The translations under genes were made by a program, and so were the position numbers. A model generated the notes under the pieces. That model was not told where the DNA came from. It worked only from the letters and a program-made list of their open reading frames with translations, and did not search any database. This document shows, one piece after another, positions 24,254-37,646 of a DNA stretch of 64,000 nucleotides; within the stretch, counting starts at the first letter, position 1; each line of letters opens with the position of its first letter. The DNA is from Siphonodentalium dalli (taxonomy: Eukaryota > Mollusca > Scaphopoda > Gadilida > Siphonodentaliidae): positions 192,888,369-192,952,368 of the forward strand of contig CP136061.1 in the NCBI GenBank assembly GCA_032622095.1. The letters run 5' to 3'.

Positions 24254-24792
24254 TGGGATTCTCACCGAGCCATTGGTCATGTGCAATTTAAATTGGTCAG
24301 TGACAGCTCATTGGTAGGTGGAATACATTCTCTTTAAAAAGCTTATGACAAATGCAAAGCTTCATAATTGGTGTCTCCCGAAAATTTTTGGGGGACTGTT
24401 GTCCGTGCATCCGTTTATACGATAATAGTAAATCCCAGGTATAAATTAACTGCAAAATAACACCTTTTTAGACTCATGAGATATATTATTGTGCAAACAC
24501 AATGTTACGTGCATCTGTCTAGGATGGTTTCTGGGTGACATCTTCAGTAATAATTAATGAAATTAAACAATATTTGGTATATGAGCTTATTGGTTACACA
24601 GGTAAATTACGTGTGTGGTCTGCTCATTATTACCAGAGTTATGGTCCTTGTTGACTCTCTATTTGCTGATTATTGTGGTTTCCAAATGATAACTTTAGCT
24701 ATAGTTAGCCGATTGTTTTCTAATTTGGCATAAGGATTGCTTGCGTGGAAATACAGGCCAAGTTTGAATTTGGGTTTGGTCTACCTATTTTT

Positions 24793-27614
24793 AGCTCAAC
24801 TTTACTTTGTAAAGTTTGAGCTATGCCATGGCTTTGTCGTCCGTCGTGCGTGTGTACGTAAGGCGTCAACAATGCAGGCTACAGGTTGTACCTTTGGTCG
24901 GATCATTATGAAATTTGTCATAGCTGTTGACATCAACATTTAGACCAGAATGATTAATTTTGGGGTCATTCAGAAAAAAAACATGGCCGCCAGCAGCCAT
25001 CTTTGATTACAAAATTCAATCCATTAGCACGGGCTACAGGCCGTACTGTTTGTCTGATCATCATGAAATATGTCATGGATGTTAATATTGACATGTAGAT
25101 GGGAACGAGCAATTTTGGGGTCATTCGGCTCAAAAACATGGCCGCCAGCAGCCATCTTGTATTTTACTCTTTGTATGACTAAATTCTTTAGCACGGGCTA
25201 CAGGTCGTACTTTTAGTCTGATCATCATAAAATTTGTCAAGAATGTTAATGATGACATGTAGATGGGAACGAGTCATTTTGGGGTCATTTAGCCAAAAAT
25301 ATGGCCGCCAGCAGCCATCTTTGATTTTACTCTTTGTATGACTAAATCCTTTAGCACGGGCTACAGGTCGTACCTTTAGTCTGATCATCATAAAATTTGT
25401 CATGGCTGTTGAAATTGGAATGTAGATGGCAACGAGTCATTTTGGGGTCATTCGGACAAAAAACATGGCCGCCAGTGGCCATCTTGGATTTCAAAATTTA
25501 ATCCATTAGCACGGGCCACAGGTCGTACTGTTCGTCTGATCATCATGACATTTGTCATGGATGTTAAAAATGACATGCAGATGGGAACGAGTAATTTTGG
25601 GGTCATTCGGCCAAAAAACATGGTCGCCAGCAGCCATCTTAGATTTTACTCTTTGTATGACTAAATCCTTTAGCACTGGCTACAGGTCGTACCTTTAGTC
25701 TGATCATCATAAAATTTGTCATGAATGTTAATAATGACATGTAGATGGGAACGAGTCATTTTGGGGTCATTCGGCCAAAAAAATGGCCACCAGCAGCCAT
25801 CTTGGATTTTACTCTTTGTATGACTAAATTCTTTAGCATAGGCTACAGGTCGTACCTTTAGTCTGATCGTCATAAAATTTGTCATGGATGTTAATAATGA
25901 CATGTAGATGGGAACGACTCATTTTGGGGTCATTCGGCCGAAAACATGGCCGCCAGCAGCCATCTTGGATTTTACTTTTCTCTTCATGTATATGGGTGAA
26001 TATCTGAAAACTGTACAATTTGGAGGATTGCATTGCTCGAAATTCATAGTTCAAATTCACATAAAAAAACATTTCCATGTTGAACCTGATGACTTACCAT
26101 GAATTATGATTTGCTTCGGCATGCTGGAATTTTATTCCCATTGCCATGGCAACATGACTCACTCAAGGTAGGTAGTAAAACACGTCACTCCTGTTACTAA
26201 CAAACAACAATCAGCTTACACCAAGTGCGGCCATTTCACCCAACTAAAATGTATTTATTGTTATTACCTTTTGTTACTTCCAGGAAATAATTAAGCTTGA
26301 ATAAGCTCATCATAGTAAATATGTTTAAAATCCCTATACTCTGGGTGAATTTGCATATTTCTTGCATAAAAGTGCAAAACTGATTACTCTGTAGGCCATG
26401 AACTCAAGAGTTCCCAGTTGATCACATATGCATATATAAGTGTCTACACTTTGTATCAATCCCATTATAATAATAAATGTTTTCTTTGGATGAGTATTTT
26501 TTAGCAAAATGGAAATGTGCGCTGGTAACAGGAGTGACATTGGTAACAGGAGTGACATTTTGGTAACAGGAGTGACACACCTGGTTTTTACAATGTTGTT
26601 ATAAGTTTTTTTTTTTTAAATGGCTTATATTGAATTCCTATCTTCTTGATCTACATGGACAAACACTGGCCAGAAAAAGGGGTGGTGGCAATAACTGTTT
26701 GTTGCACATATCTGTCACTCCTGTTACTGTCACTCCTGTTACCAAAAAAGTAACAGGAGTGACAGTAACAGGAGTGACATATATGGTAGTTTATAGAAAA
26801 TTTCGAAAAATGTTCCAGGATTTGATAACTAATGACTTATGATTTGCACAAAAGACTCAATATAGTATATAAAACATATATTCCTGATAAATGGGAAATG
26901 ATGGAAAGAAATGATATTGCGGTAACAGGAGTGACAAACAATTAACCTACTCTCTTCATTTGTTCAGCAATGTGCTCCGGTCTCCTGAAATGATTTCAAA
27001 TCACCGCCTTTTGAACTTTTGTTGGGATTACCTATTTAATGAACTTCTCTCTGGTGGCAGGTTTCTCAAGAAGGCTACTCTACACCCTAGTGTAATGCCT
27101 TGTTATACTCTTGGTAACAGGAGTGACACAAAAATTGGTAACAGGTGCAATGTGGTCTATATTTTAAATTTGAAAGAAGAAAGTCGATCTTCCAGCTATA
27201 GTTGTTATGTTCATGTTTCATGGACTCAAATAAGATTGAATATGTTGAATTTATCTTATATTTTGAGGAAAAAAATGATCTATATAGTGTTGAATGTTGA
27301 AAAGTAACATTCAGCAATTTCATGACATGGCCCCAAGTTGGCTCTGTAAAAATCCAAAAGCTCAAAATTGATCCAGGTTTTTGCCTGAAATTCATTATAA
27401 ATATGATGTCACCTGGAAATTTTTTTATTTGGTTTACTCCCGTTGCACACAATTCTGTAATTATAGGGCCAATGGTAGTAACATCAAATTGTACAGTTTT
27501 CAGATATTGACCCATAGACATTCAACTTTCCACATTCCTAATCGCTCCATTGACTGTAATACATTAAATTATTCCCTTTCCAAGTTGAGCTACAGTGTCA
27601 TTGACACTTTCATT
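24793..27614. mobile_element. Pearl/HINE-like element, type B, copy 1 (interrupted)
   Basis: Begins with the hairpin AGCTCAACTTTAC...AGTTTGAGCT, then GTCGTCCGTCG-type sequence and about seven core units of 160-165 bp (24900-25980). Each has 'tggggtcattcgg', 'catggccgccagcagccatc' and 'acaggtcgtac'. It ends AAGTTGAGCTACAGTGTCAT, whose AAGTTGAGCT mirrors the start. A 1.5-kb inverted-repeat element is inserted at 25993-27514. Copies 2 and 3 lie at 41533 and 46917. Pearl-like identity is inferred from architecture. Confidence 0.7.
25993..27514. mobile_element. TA-flanked inverted-repeat transposon with repeated 15-bp motif
   Basis: Left end TGGGTGAATATCTGAAAACT, right end inverted with one mismatch in about 29 bp; TA on both sides (25991-25992, 27515-27516). 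Comparison with the uninterrupted copy near 43205-43235 shows it is an insertion. The interior has no transposase frame but about ten copies of GTAACAGGAGTGACA in both orientations (26184, 26525, 26543, 26562, 26713, 26728, 26750, 26765, 26922, 27114, approximate). Tc1/mariner-like by TA target only. Confidence 0.65.
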
Positions 27615-28170
27615 ATAAAGTTGTGGCACTTGTCGACTTAGAATTTGCTAATTATTTTGGTTTCGGGATGATAATTAAGTTTTATTCTCACAAACATTCA
27701 CTATACCAGGTATTTCCATATTTGTAAACAATTTGTTACGCCATCTTGGGGAAAACCCCGTCGGCATAGAAATAGGATATGAATTGTAATTCTAGAGACG
27801 TTAAACTAATAAGATTATCATTGGCTTTTTAAAGACACTGTAAGTTATTGTGGTTGATTTGCAGTAACACGGTGTGATATTGACGACATGGAGTTTCTGT
27901 TCAACCGAGTTGCGAACTGATGACAATGTTGAACATAGCCTACAAGCCATCAATGTCACACATGTTACCGTTAATCATCCACAATAACGAATATGATCTG
28001 CCGACAGTACTGGTCATTCAGAGCAATTTGACATTTATTCAGGAAGAATGGTCAGCACAAAATGTCAAATTCTCCTATCAATCTCCCCAAATCGTTGCTC
28101 AACATAGATTATGTCATAAAAAAGCTATCCGCTAGAGATGATGCAACTGTTTTGGTTGATAGCTCGAGAC

Positions 28171-28384
28171 TTAAACCTTTCATGACAGGAGCTATGTTGG
28201 TGCAGCATTAAAAACCCTGTGCCAGTGCATTATATTATGCAAGTCTTGCACTGGCTTACAAGGTCAAAATAAATATTGTTAGGCCAATGTATTCTCTCCC
28301 TATGGCAGACTCGCATATATAAGAGAATGCATTGGCACAGGGTTTTCACAAAATTTCAGGAAGCTCCAGTCATGAAAGGGTTAA
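28171..28384. mobile_element. TTAA MITE (TGCATTCTCTTATATATGC family), copy 2
   Basis: TTAA at 28171 and 28381, termini AACCTTTCATGACAGGAGC and, inverted, CCCTTTCATGACTGGAGC. Same interior hairpin motifs as copy 1, in the opposite orientation. Confidence 0.75.
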
Positions 28385-29760
28385 ACCTACGATATGTTGC
28401 TTGGCTCTCTGCCATATCAAAGACATTCAATATTGAACTGGATAGCCATGTTAATATCGATACACAGTGAGAACATTCGCCAAGATGCCAGAGACAATAT
28501 GTTGATTAGAGAGTAAAAAAATATCATGCCTGCACGATCATTCATTTTTGTAAATTTTGTTCAATTTTAACGTGTTGGTAGCACGACAAGCTGAATGCTC
28601 CTCCATACTTGAAGATGGTACATGCATATCTATTTCTGGCCACAATTCCAACAACATAATTTTTATAAACCTTGATTTCAAGACAACAAATAGCCATTTT
28701 GTGAATAAAATACAAACATGAATATTGGATATATTATTTGTCTATAAAGGCATAATAAAGTGGTTTATTTCTATCATAATTTGCATTGAAGTCTATGGAT
28801 CAAATACAATTTGCCTTTGTTGAGGGTGCTAATAAGATAGAGTTCTCCCTTTTGGTACGCTCCAAACATTTTCACGCAGATTTCGGTTCTAGAAAATAGC
28901 TCCTAAAGCTGTTGCATGAACGTGATATGAAATTCTAAATAAAACTGATATTTGTTGATTGAAGCTTTTCCAGACAGGTTTTTCTCATCTAATACCCCAG
29001 CATCTATATAGCTTGCTAGGAAGAGATACACCATCTCTTTGATAATCGATAATGATAAAGGGTGCATGGCCTCAGATGAATGATTATTTATTTCATATGA
29101 ATAAACAACGGTCTACTATTTTATTGCATTATTGATAGGGTTTACAACAAATTTGTGTATCATGTTCTAACATTAGCTCTATATATATATCCTGTAAAAA
29201 AATCCCCCGGCAATGATGATATATTAGATATATGAAATTAATTGGATCAGTTTTTCGTTTTGGTATCATGAGATTATTAGTGCAGTGGTCCATTGGTTGA
29301 CATGCCTGACTCGTAATAGCATCATGTGAAGACCTTATGTACTAGTATACAAATCATTGTTGGCATTTGAAAGTCAAACTATTAGTTGCCTTAATGTGAT
29401 TTGTCGTGGGGGACTTGCCCATAAACCTGGCTTGAGGCAGAAATGCTCGGTTGGAAGATGCACTGCAGTAGCTGGCTGCTTGTCACTTTTTAGCTAATAA
29501 TTGTCCACACATTGAAACTTATTATACTGGTAGTTGAATACATGTAATAAATGAATCTATTATTATAATGACATTGAATCTCAAATATTCGCAGGGCCCT
29601 ACTCACACTTTGTTGTCTGAAGAGAAAACGGCTGGTAACCAATCCTATCAAATAATTCTCTAATTTGTCAAGCGCGTTTGTGCTTGCAATGAAGAATATT
29701 TTACAATTTTCAAGTGCTAATTGACTCAAGTTCTTGGAAATTTAAAAGTAATCAACTATA
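28385..29760. other. Intergenic; one weak tRNA-like stretch
   Basis: Mostly unrecognised AT-rich sequence. At about 29283-29322 the text 'cagtggtccattggttgaca' and 'tgcctgactcgtaat' resembles the A-box half of a tRNA-derived SINE head, but no B box follows, so it is not called as a tRNA. Confidence 0.3.
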
Positions 29761-29764
29761 TATA

Positions 29765-30060
29765 CATCAGATTAATGGAGGCACGGCCTCAGTTTGAGTG
29801 TTCATTGCTTCAAATGTGCTTGCTTCAGTGAGCATGAACTAATTCTCATTTCTTATTGGCCATGTTTCGATCAGAAAGGCACATTGGGATGTCCCTCAAC
29901 TCATATCAAGCTTGAAAATCGCTCTTGATTTTCGCCCTTGTCGGGGTTCGAATCTGCGCAATCCTCATCTAGCCCAGACTGATGATCGTATCGACAGCCC
30001 TTTCACCGAGAGTTGGGAAGCATATCAGCCTTAACATGGGTTTGAACTTTGTCACAGAAC
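29765..30060 (+). repeat. Dispersed SINE-like repeat (family D), fullest copy
   Basis: Contains 'attaatggaggcac', 'gagtgttcattgcttcaaat', 'catatcaagcttg', 'ttttcgcccttgtc' and GGGGTTCGAATCTGCGC, then 'tctagcccagactg' and 'accgagagttgggaagca'. The GGTTCGAATC core equals a tRNA B box. Shared blocks with 9617, 11350 and 35558 show it is an interspersed family. Confidence 0.55.
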
Positions 30061-30143
30061 GGATTGGTTAAAGATGTGTTCAGGATTCCAGGATCATTTT
30101 TGCGGAAACATATTTTACTTTTTATTCAGATTCTAGTACATTA

Positions 30144-30236
30144 ATGCCCTAAATAATCGACTCCTTAACCACAGCAGAATTATGGGTAACTTTTCAGGAT
30201 TTAGTTAGAAATATGGCTTGTTGCCATTCATCGGAA
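30144..30236. mobile_element. Half copy of the CAGTAAT palindromic MITE
   Basis: Matches the left arm of 20334-20547 ('cgactccttaaccacagcag', 'ttttcaggatttag', 'gccattcatcggaaagctc') and stops at the hairpin tip. Only one arm survives. Confidence 0.65.
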
Positions 30237-31015
30237 AGCTCTAAATTTGTTATAACATCGCACAGTTGTCAACCAGCATGGGAACCTGTGCACCTGCATC
30301 TTTTCAACTTAGAATTTTGTTGATTTTCCAATTTGAGATTATATTTTGACTTTTTTTTCAGATTTGGTTATTTGTATGCAGCTCAGTTATTAGACAATGC
30401 ACAAGTATTTTTATCCACATAATATTTTTCTAAAAGCGCCCATTTCAAATGAAGCCACCGTGTTGGGACACTGAGGCCGAGCGGCCTTTTATTCCATTCA
30501 AACAACATTAAATATGATACAACAATATTGATAATATTGTGTTCCTTGTGCAGAATGAATAAGTGCCATGATACAGCTCTAAGCCTATGTGGTTTATATT
30601 TGTCATCTCCACTGGTGACCACATCTCATTTGGACATTTCATTGGGTACAAAAGTTAAATTTGTCATACTTGTAGCAACCACCAGCACGCCGTAGCCGCA
30701 GGTGAATGACATAATTTATTGTATGCTTCCCCATTAAATAGTGGAAAATTGTCGTGGCGTAGAGCGTTATATCTATCGACTGGACCGATGCGATGGATAA
30801 CACTGACCGAGACGATGGCTAACACAATAGTATTACCTTCTCGGAGATTACTTCCGGTTTATATGCTCGATATTTGTCATTCAGTGGTGAGCAAATCAAT
30901 TGATGGAATGTAAACAAAATGCAGATGTCGAAGATTTCTAACAATTTGAAGTGAACTCTAGGACAAAACTAGCTGTTTTTGGTGGGTTATAACGTAGCGC
31001 ATATAACAAAAAGAA

Positions 31016-31174
31016 CACCTACCGGTTTTTGGTTGAATACCCGGATTATCTCATTCATGGCTAAAATGAAATACAGAATTTCCACTCGCGGCTATCAGCC
31101 GCTCGTGGAAATTCTGTATTTCCTTGTAGCCACGAATGAGATAATCCAGGTATTCAACTAAAACCCGTAGGTAT
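31016..31174. repeat. Near-perfect hairpin MITE, about 76-bp arms
   Basis: The left arm (tgaatacccggattatctca ... aatacagaatttccac) pairs with the right arm around the tip 'ctatcagccg'. Only a few mismatches are seen. Non-coding. Confidence 0.7.
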
Positions 31175-31357
31175 TCTCTATATATTTTTTTCTATATCCA
31201 TCAGTGATTTTTCAGATCTCAGGTATGGATTTTGGAGAAATTGCCATGTGACTTCTAGTTAGAAACTGTGGAGATTACCAAAACGCGGAATCGGGAATGG
31301 ACCAATTAATGAAAATGAAGACTATTAGTTTCATTTGGACCATTTTTGTTGATTAGC

Positions 31358-31699
31358 TTAACCCTTTGGAGAGTATATGCAATGTCATATACATGACGTC
31401 ATGAGTAAATTTAATGTCAACATCATAGCAATAATTATTAACAAGTTCGGGTCAAAAGGGCCAATAATTCGTTTTAATTTATGTGCATTTTTTGTTAACG
31501 TGTGTTATTTTAATCGATTGCTCTTATACATTTGGGACATTATATTAATCAAAATAACTCATGTACAATTCATTTGTAAATCAGATGATTTATTGAAGTT
31601 ATGTCTACATAAAATAACACTTCCTGAAACGATATATATGTCGTTCTACTCCTCAACCGATAGACGACATATATGTCGTTCTACTCGCTAAAGGGTTAA
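31358..31699. mobile_element. TTAA MITE, 342 bp, with ATATATGTCGTTCTAC motif
   Basis: TTAA at both ends, termini CCCTTTGGAGAGTA and, inverted, CCCTTTAGCGAGTA. Near the right end 'catatatgtcgttctact' or a close variant occurs twice within 60 bp. Confidence 0.65.
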
Positions 31700-33499
31700 T
31701 GAAAACCAGCGAAGACGTCATGACAAGGTTTGATGTCATTTTGGATTTGTTTGCCAGAATCAAGACAGGTTTGCATAATCCACAACAAGTCTTGTCATGT
31801 CGTCTCCATCGGGACCACTGCCTGATGTTACATACATTATTGTTAGCGTTATGTCGCCGATAAAATGAAAATTTTGTGCATAACATGTGTGGGCCACGTA
31901 CGATTCATATTATAATGTTCACGACGTGTAGCAATTTGATCTTGATAATAAATTTGTCTCGTATTTAATCCAATCAAAAAGAACAAACTGTTAACTACAG
32001 GTATGCTTATATAACACATTAACCCTTTCATGACTTGAGCTTCCTAAAATTTTGCGAAAACCCTGTGCCATTGCATTCTCTTATATACATACGAGTCTGC
32101 CATAGGGAGAATCGCATATGTAAGAGAATGCATTGGCCTAACAATGTCTACCATAACAATGTAAGCCAATTAGTCTAGGCAAATATGGACATAGGTGTCG
32201 CCTGGAGAGGGAATTTATGAGACCTACATTTTTGGTTAGCATGAACACTTAACTTTCGGAATCCGTATGTTGGATTTGTCAGATAGGCGGACTTTTTTCG
32301 CACCGCGTGGTTTTATTGAGGCACCTGGTGATAAAATCGGTCATTTTAAAAATAAAGCCGACATATTTGACAGTATATTCACACCTTTTGAGAAGAGATA
32401 TTCGTCCAATTGTGATACCTGTGAATGGGGCGATAACCAGAGTAAGGTAATACATGTAACAATTGAATCTCGGAGCGACAGTCATGACGTCAAATAATTT
32501 TTAGGGTGAGAAGAATATGACGATTCACGCAAAGCGTTGTCTTTCGTTTCTTATAAAATCAGAAGTAAGATAGTTATGCCCAATTATTTTATACCATGGA
32601 AAACTACTGCCAATTAGTTACGTTCAAATATATCACTTATCGCTGTCGGTCGCATTATTTTTTATCAAAGGCAGAAAAATCAACCCTCCCCCCTAAAGAT
32701 GAGAGGCGTCCGTCTGTGTGGTGTAAGGCACACAGAAAGCACGATTATGTGCCAAATTGCGAAATTAACACAACGACCGTTGATGGACTGCCAAGGTATT
32801 GTCTAATAGATATGTGTAGATCGATACAGTCGAGCATTCCAGTAACAATATTACATAATGTACCTCCTGACTCAAAGTTTTTGACAAATTTTAGATTTTT
32901 TCCCCAAAAAGATAATCTGAAATGCATTTTGTCTTCTTCCGGGAGGCAAAAATGAAAATAATGTATTAAGGGTGGAGATAATTAGTGTATACGGTAATTT
33001 CGTTCCGACTTTGTTTAAAAACTGGCCTAATAACCCAAGATGGCTGCCAATATGGTGGCCGGTATATAGGTGGGAATTGTGAAATTTGTAAGAACGCACG
33101 ATTACTTGCCAAAATGACTTAACTAACACAACGGCCGTTGATAAACTGCTAGAGTTTTATGTAATATATATATCCCGATCCATCGACTAGAAAATTTAAG
33201 TGAAACCGGTACACAAAGCGCCTCCTGGCCCCAATTTTTAATTAAATATTTAATTAGTTTAGTCCAAAACTAATCGAAAACATATTTTTGTCATCTTCTC
33301 GAAATGCATAAAGACTATAATGCAGCGTGGGTGGATAAAATTTGTATGTACGATCATTTTATGCCGTCGGTGGTTACTATGTGACATATTAACCCCAAGA
33401 TGGCTGCCAATACGGTGGCCGATATATTGATGGAAATTGTAAAATCTGTCATGCCGCAATTAACACCACCGCCGCAATGAAATGTCTTATAAAACCAAT

Positions 33500-36130
33500 A
33501 GTCCTATTATATTCATATCATTTTTGCAATACTAGGACGTAACATTTGGTCAGTTCTATAGCAATGACAACCAGATTGGTACCCACGAGTGAGAGGATTG
33601 ACACATTTTGCATTCATTCGCGCTCAAGTAAGATTTGTTCTTCGAAATCGGTGGCATTTCGTGCAAATTATTTCACCATAAACATGATTGATTTAAGGCA
33701 GATGGCTGTCTGACTATCTTTGCGAAAAGAATAAGGGAATTGTGTAGGTTATATTAAATCTAACACGACATTTAAGCATACATGGCACTCTCTATGGCTA
33801 TTTGTAACAGAATTAACCAATTAACCAATTAACCAATTCGGATACATATCTCATCAAATAACTCATATTGATACGAATCATTAGTTACCCTCTATCAACG
33901 AGGCGTGGTTACAAGAACGGAGCTACTGATACATTGGGTCTCAAGCATACCGTTCTAATAGTAAGTATAAATTGATCTCATTGACCAATAGCATTTGCTG
34001 CCCAGTCCGCAAGAGGACATATCCAGCAAATTATCAAACAGTCACATCATACAGGTTCGTTCAGTTTCATCATCACACAATAGACTCGTTGAATTCTAAC
34101 ATTTACCGGATTACTTTCCATGACACATATTTCGCAAACAAGGATATGGAAACCTGGTTGATTTTCCTCTTGTAGTTTGTCAGCTGCTTAGCGGGTGGGA
34201 GGTATTTGCTTTTACTAGCAGTAGATAAGTCGCAAAGTCAAGGCTCTAAGTGACATTTCCAACAACGAAAATACCAGCGATGTGGTAAATCACATAAAAC
34301 TGTCAAACTATGTCCCTATATATTTCGATTGTATGTTACTTTGTATAGTATGGTACTGGATTCTCGTGTCACCCCATGTGCACTCGTGATTTCTAGAAGT
34401 GGCTGAACAATTGCTTGTAAGACGAGATACCACAAATATGGACAGTTATCCCATGCTAGATGAACAGTCATATTACCCATATCTTTCTATGCTGATGAAT
34501 AGGTAGGATTACTTCTGGAAGGCTGTACATTCAGAAAACAGCATATAGATCAGAGTATTGGCATGGAGTTTTATCATGTAGACTGATACATTTAGGACTT
34601 TTTGGTATCCCAGTGTAAGTCTTAGCTCATTATGACACCAAAATGAAAAGGACGACAATTTCAATTATTTGTATACACAGGTTGATACAAGGATGCGTAT
34701 AATAACTTTCTAGATAAGTCCAAAAGTAATGCGGTTAGGGACCTGCTGATGCCAGCAGGTCGGATGTCTGAAAACATACCATATTTTGATTATGGCCGTT
34801 CATGATTAAAGCATTATAATTCCACCAACACGTCATATCTAACGCCAGATGTGTTCCAGTTAAATCCAAGTGTGTAGACCGTGTGTATAGTGCGTATCCT
34901 GATATTATATTGTGGTAGTGTTTGATGTACAAATGGGTAAAACCAAATGGGATCACGAGTCTTGGTGTAATTTGTCGCTGCATCTCAGAAATGACATATA
35001 GCAACAGCTTCTGTGCACACCAGAATCTGATTTACGATAACTCACCCATAACTCAACTCCGATTGTGCTGAGCGAAATCAGTAACTGGACACGATAGCCG
35101 TAGTTTAGTATTTAGTGAACAGCGTGTGGGGAATACATGCATAAGTCTTTGTAAAATCGGGGCGATATGGGGACGAGGATTTATTCTCCAAATTGTTTTC
35201 CGCCGGAGTTGCCTGTAAATACGAATATTGAATACAGCCCGATGGATACATTAATGACATGGGTTTTACTTGCAACAGCAGCAGGTCTCCTGGTCTGAAT
35301 ATGACCAGTTCAGATGTAACATAACGTAGACAAGTTTACTTTTGCACCAAGTTGGAAACAACATTTGATATATCTGAAGGTTATCGCTTTCATATATTGC
35401 AAATAAAGCGGTCCTTTGTGGCGATCTTGTTCAACAGAAACTGCATAATTAAGTTAGACACACAGGAGGGATTCTCATTCTGGACATGACTAATCTGCAC
35501 GGCCGTCTTCTGTGGATCGACGCTATTGTACAGCAATTATGCTTTGTATATATAACATATTAATGGAGGCACTGACTCAGAATCAAAATCATTGCTTCAA
35601 ATGTGGTTGCTGCAGTGAGTGTGAACAAATTATCATTTCTTATCGAAGTGGTCATGTATTTATCGGATGGCACAATGATATGTTCCTTATCTCACATCTA
35701 GCTTTAAAATCGGTCCGAATTTTCGCCCCAATCAAGTCGGAGTGTGAACCTGCATCAACCCCGTCTAGCCCAGACTTCGATAATGGTATCCACGACATAT
35801 CCACCTCATATGTACCATCATATCTGGTAGCACTTGGAATAATATTCATTGAGAAAGATTGACCTTCTATTATCGGGTTTAAGTAATTTCATATTGATTA
35901 TGTCAAAGGTGACTGGCATAAATAACTGTCAGGCATTCAATGTATTACTCGGTTCTTCGTTTTAAACGATCCTGTTCATCTGTAAATACCTCGCTCAAAT
36001 TGCCACCTATTTCAAGGGACACGGATTACTTGAGCACGAATGCTCATGAATGCAAGACTCGTCAATAAAGGGCACCATTCAGGTAGCAATTTTAAATAGA
36101 ATTGCGCATCATGATGTCCCGGAGTAACAT
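33500..36130. other. Centre of the 5-kb foldback element
   Basis: No recognisable protein. It holds a TTAACCAAT triplet repeat at about 33813-33838 and a family D repeat fragment at 35558-35830. Short open frames (up to 116 codons at 35512-35862) overlap that repeat and resemble no known family. Confidence 0.4.
35558..35830 (+). repeat. Dispersed SINE-like repeat (family D)
   Basis: Contains 'ttaatggaggcactg', 'cattgcttcaaatg', 'attttcgccccaatc' and 'tctagcccagac', aligned with 29765-30060. Its presence dates it after, or together with, the foldback element. Confidence 0.5.
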
Positions 36131-37646
36131 GAATATAATACTTTGGGTTGTGTGAGACATTAGATGGCGGCAATGACGGCTATAAAAGTGAAACATGACA
36201 TATTTCACCATTTATTCAGACCACCATATTGGCAGCCATCTTGGGGTTAGTAAGCCATTTTGTAATCCAAAACGACATTGAATTATCGTACACACCAAAC
36301 ATCTCCGCTACGATACATTCTGCGCTTTATGGCTTCCGATAAGATGACAACAATGGCTTTAGGTTATTTTTGGAGAAAAATGCCTAAATTTTATCAAAAT
36401 TGTGTGCCAGAAGGTGCACTGTGTGATATTTTCACTTTAATCGAAGGCGGAATGAAATTGCCATATACACCAATTATCTCCACCCTTAATAATTATTTTC
36501 TTCTTTTTTTTCTATCATTTTTTAGGAAAAATTCTAAAATTTATTAAAATTTCGGGTCTGTGGGTACATTATATATTATTTCTACGTTAATGTTCGAGTT
36601 TGTAGACAGAAACTTATATATTATTACATTCTTTAGCAGAATTTCAACGGCTGTTGTGTTGATTAAGCCCGTTGACATGTAACCGTGAGTTATGTGTGCC
36701 TTATACCACAGCATGGCGCATCTTAACTTTAGGGGGAGGGTTGTTTTTTCTGCATCTGATAAAAAATAATGCGGCCTGCAGCGATAGGTTATATATCAAA
36801 ATATAGCCAATTGGCAGTAGTTTCCCATGGTATAAAACAATGTGGCATACCCGTCTTACTTTATGATTTAAAAGAAACGAAAGTCAACGCTGTGCGTGAA
36901 TCGTCATATTTGTCTCACCCAAAATATTATTTGACGTCATGACTGAAATTCCGAGATTCAATGGTTACATGTTTTACCCTACTCTGGTTATCGCCCCACC
37001 CTCAGGTATCAAAATTGGACGAATATTTCTTCTCAAAATGTGTGAATAAGTCGGCTTTATTTTTAAAATCCAACATACGGATTCCGAAAGTTTAGTATTT
37101 ACGCTAACCAAAAATGTAGGTCTCATAAATTCCCTCTCCAGGCGACACCTATGTCCATATTTGCCTGGCCTAAATGCATTTTCTTATATATGCGAGGCTC
37201 CATATATGGGAATGCACTGGCACATGATCTTTAATGCTGCACCAGCATGGCTCCCGTTATGAAAGGGTTAAACTAGCATTTACATAATAAGTTATCCAGC
37301 CATTGTTGTTGTACACATTATAGTTATGGTGTTATTCAGATGAATTCGGAACATCAGGGAAAACGCCAGAATGCATGATGCAGATATTTATCAGCATGCA
37401 TGTGTGATGTTCGTCCATCCATCTGTTGATATTACCTACAAGAGGTAATCATATTACAATGTTGTATGTCTTCGATCTAGATATTAAATAAGCCTAGATC
37501 TGATTAATTCCAGCATAATAAAAATAGAGAAAATTTCAGATATGTGTTTGGATTATTTTTCTAGTTGAACCATTTGTTGTAATAAAAGCTCCATAACAGC
37601 ATTTTTGTTGAATCCGAAACTTGCATGCCAGAAAGCAGGTGATCCC

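Larger units (their letters stand above)
32171..37172. mobile_element. 5.0-kb foldback element with over 1-kb inverted arms
   Basis: The left arm from 32171 ('ggcaaatatggacatagg', 'cctacatttttggttagc') reappears inverted at the right end ('gctaaccaaaaatgtagg', 'cctatgtccatatttgcc'). Complementarity continues in blocks to about 33480 and 36140. AAT flanks both sides (32168-32170, 37173-37175), a possible 3-bp duplication. Inside the arms are tandem units of about 350 bp with 'caagatggctgccaatatgg' and 'cacaacggccgttgat'. No transposase frame is recognised in the centre (33500-36100). Superfamily unknown. Confidence 0.7.
32019..37271. mobile_element. TTAA MITE, copy 3, split by a 5-kb foldback element
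   Basis: The left part (32019-32170) starts TTAACCCTTTCATGACTTGAG and the right part (37173-37271) ends CCCGTTATGAAAGGGTTAA. Joined, they align with copies 1 and 2. The inserted element is 32171-37172. Confidence 0.7.

Noticed and set aside
25188-26078. Frames repeating KSKIQDGCWRPCFWPNDPKM
   Set aside because: Read-through of the pearl-like 160-bp units; the same peptide reappears wherever the array does (43059, 46925, 47912).
30383-30622. Minus-strand frame MVTSGDDKYKPHRLRAVSWH
   Set aside because: No recognisable family or splice context; length is compatible with chance.
32596-32955. 119-codon frame in the foldback left arm
   Set aside because: It lies in arm sequence that is not open in the inverted copy and has no family resemblance.
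33813-33838. TTAACCAAT triplet as an origin or regulatory site
   Set aside because: A short three-copy microsatellite; no supporting context.
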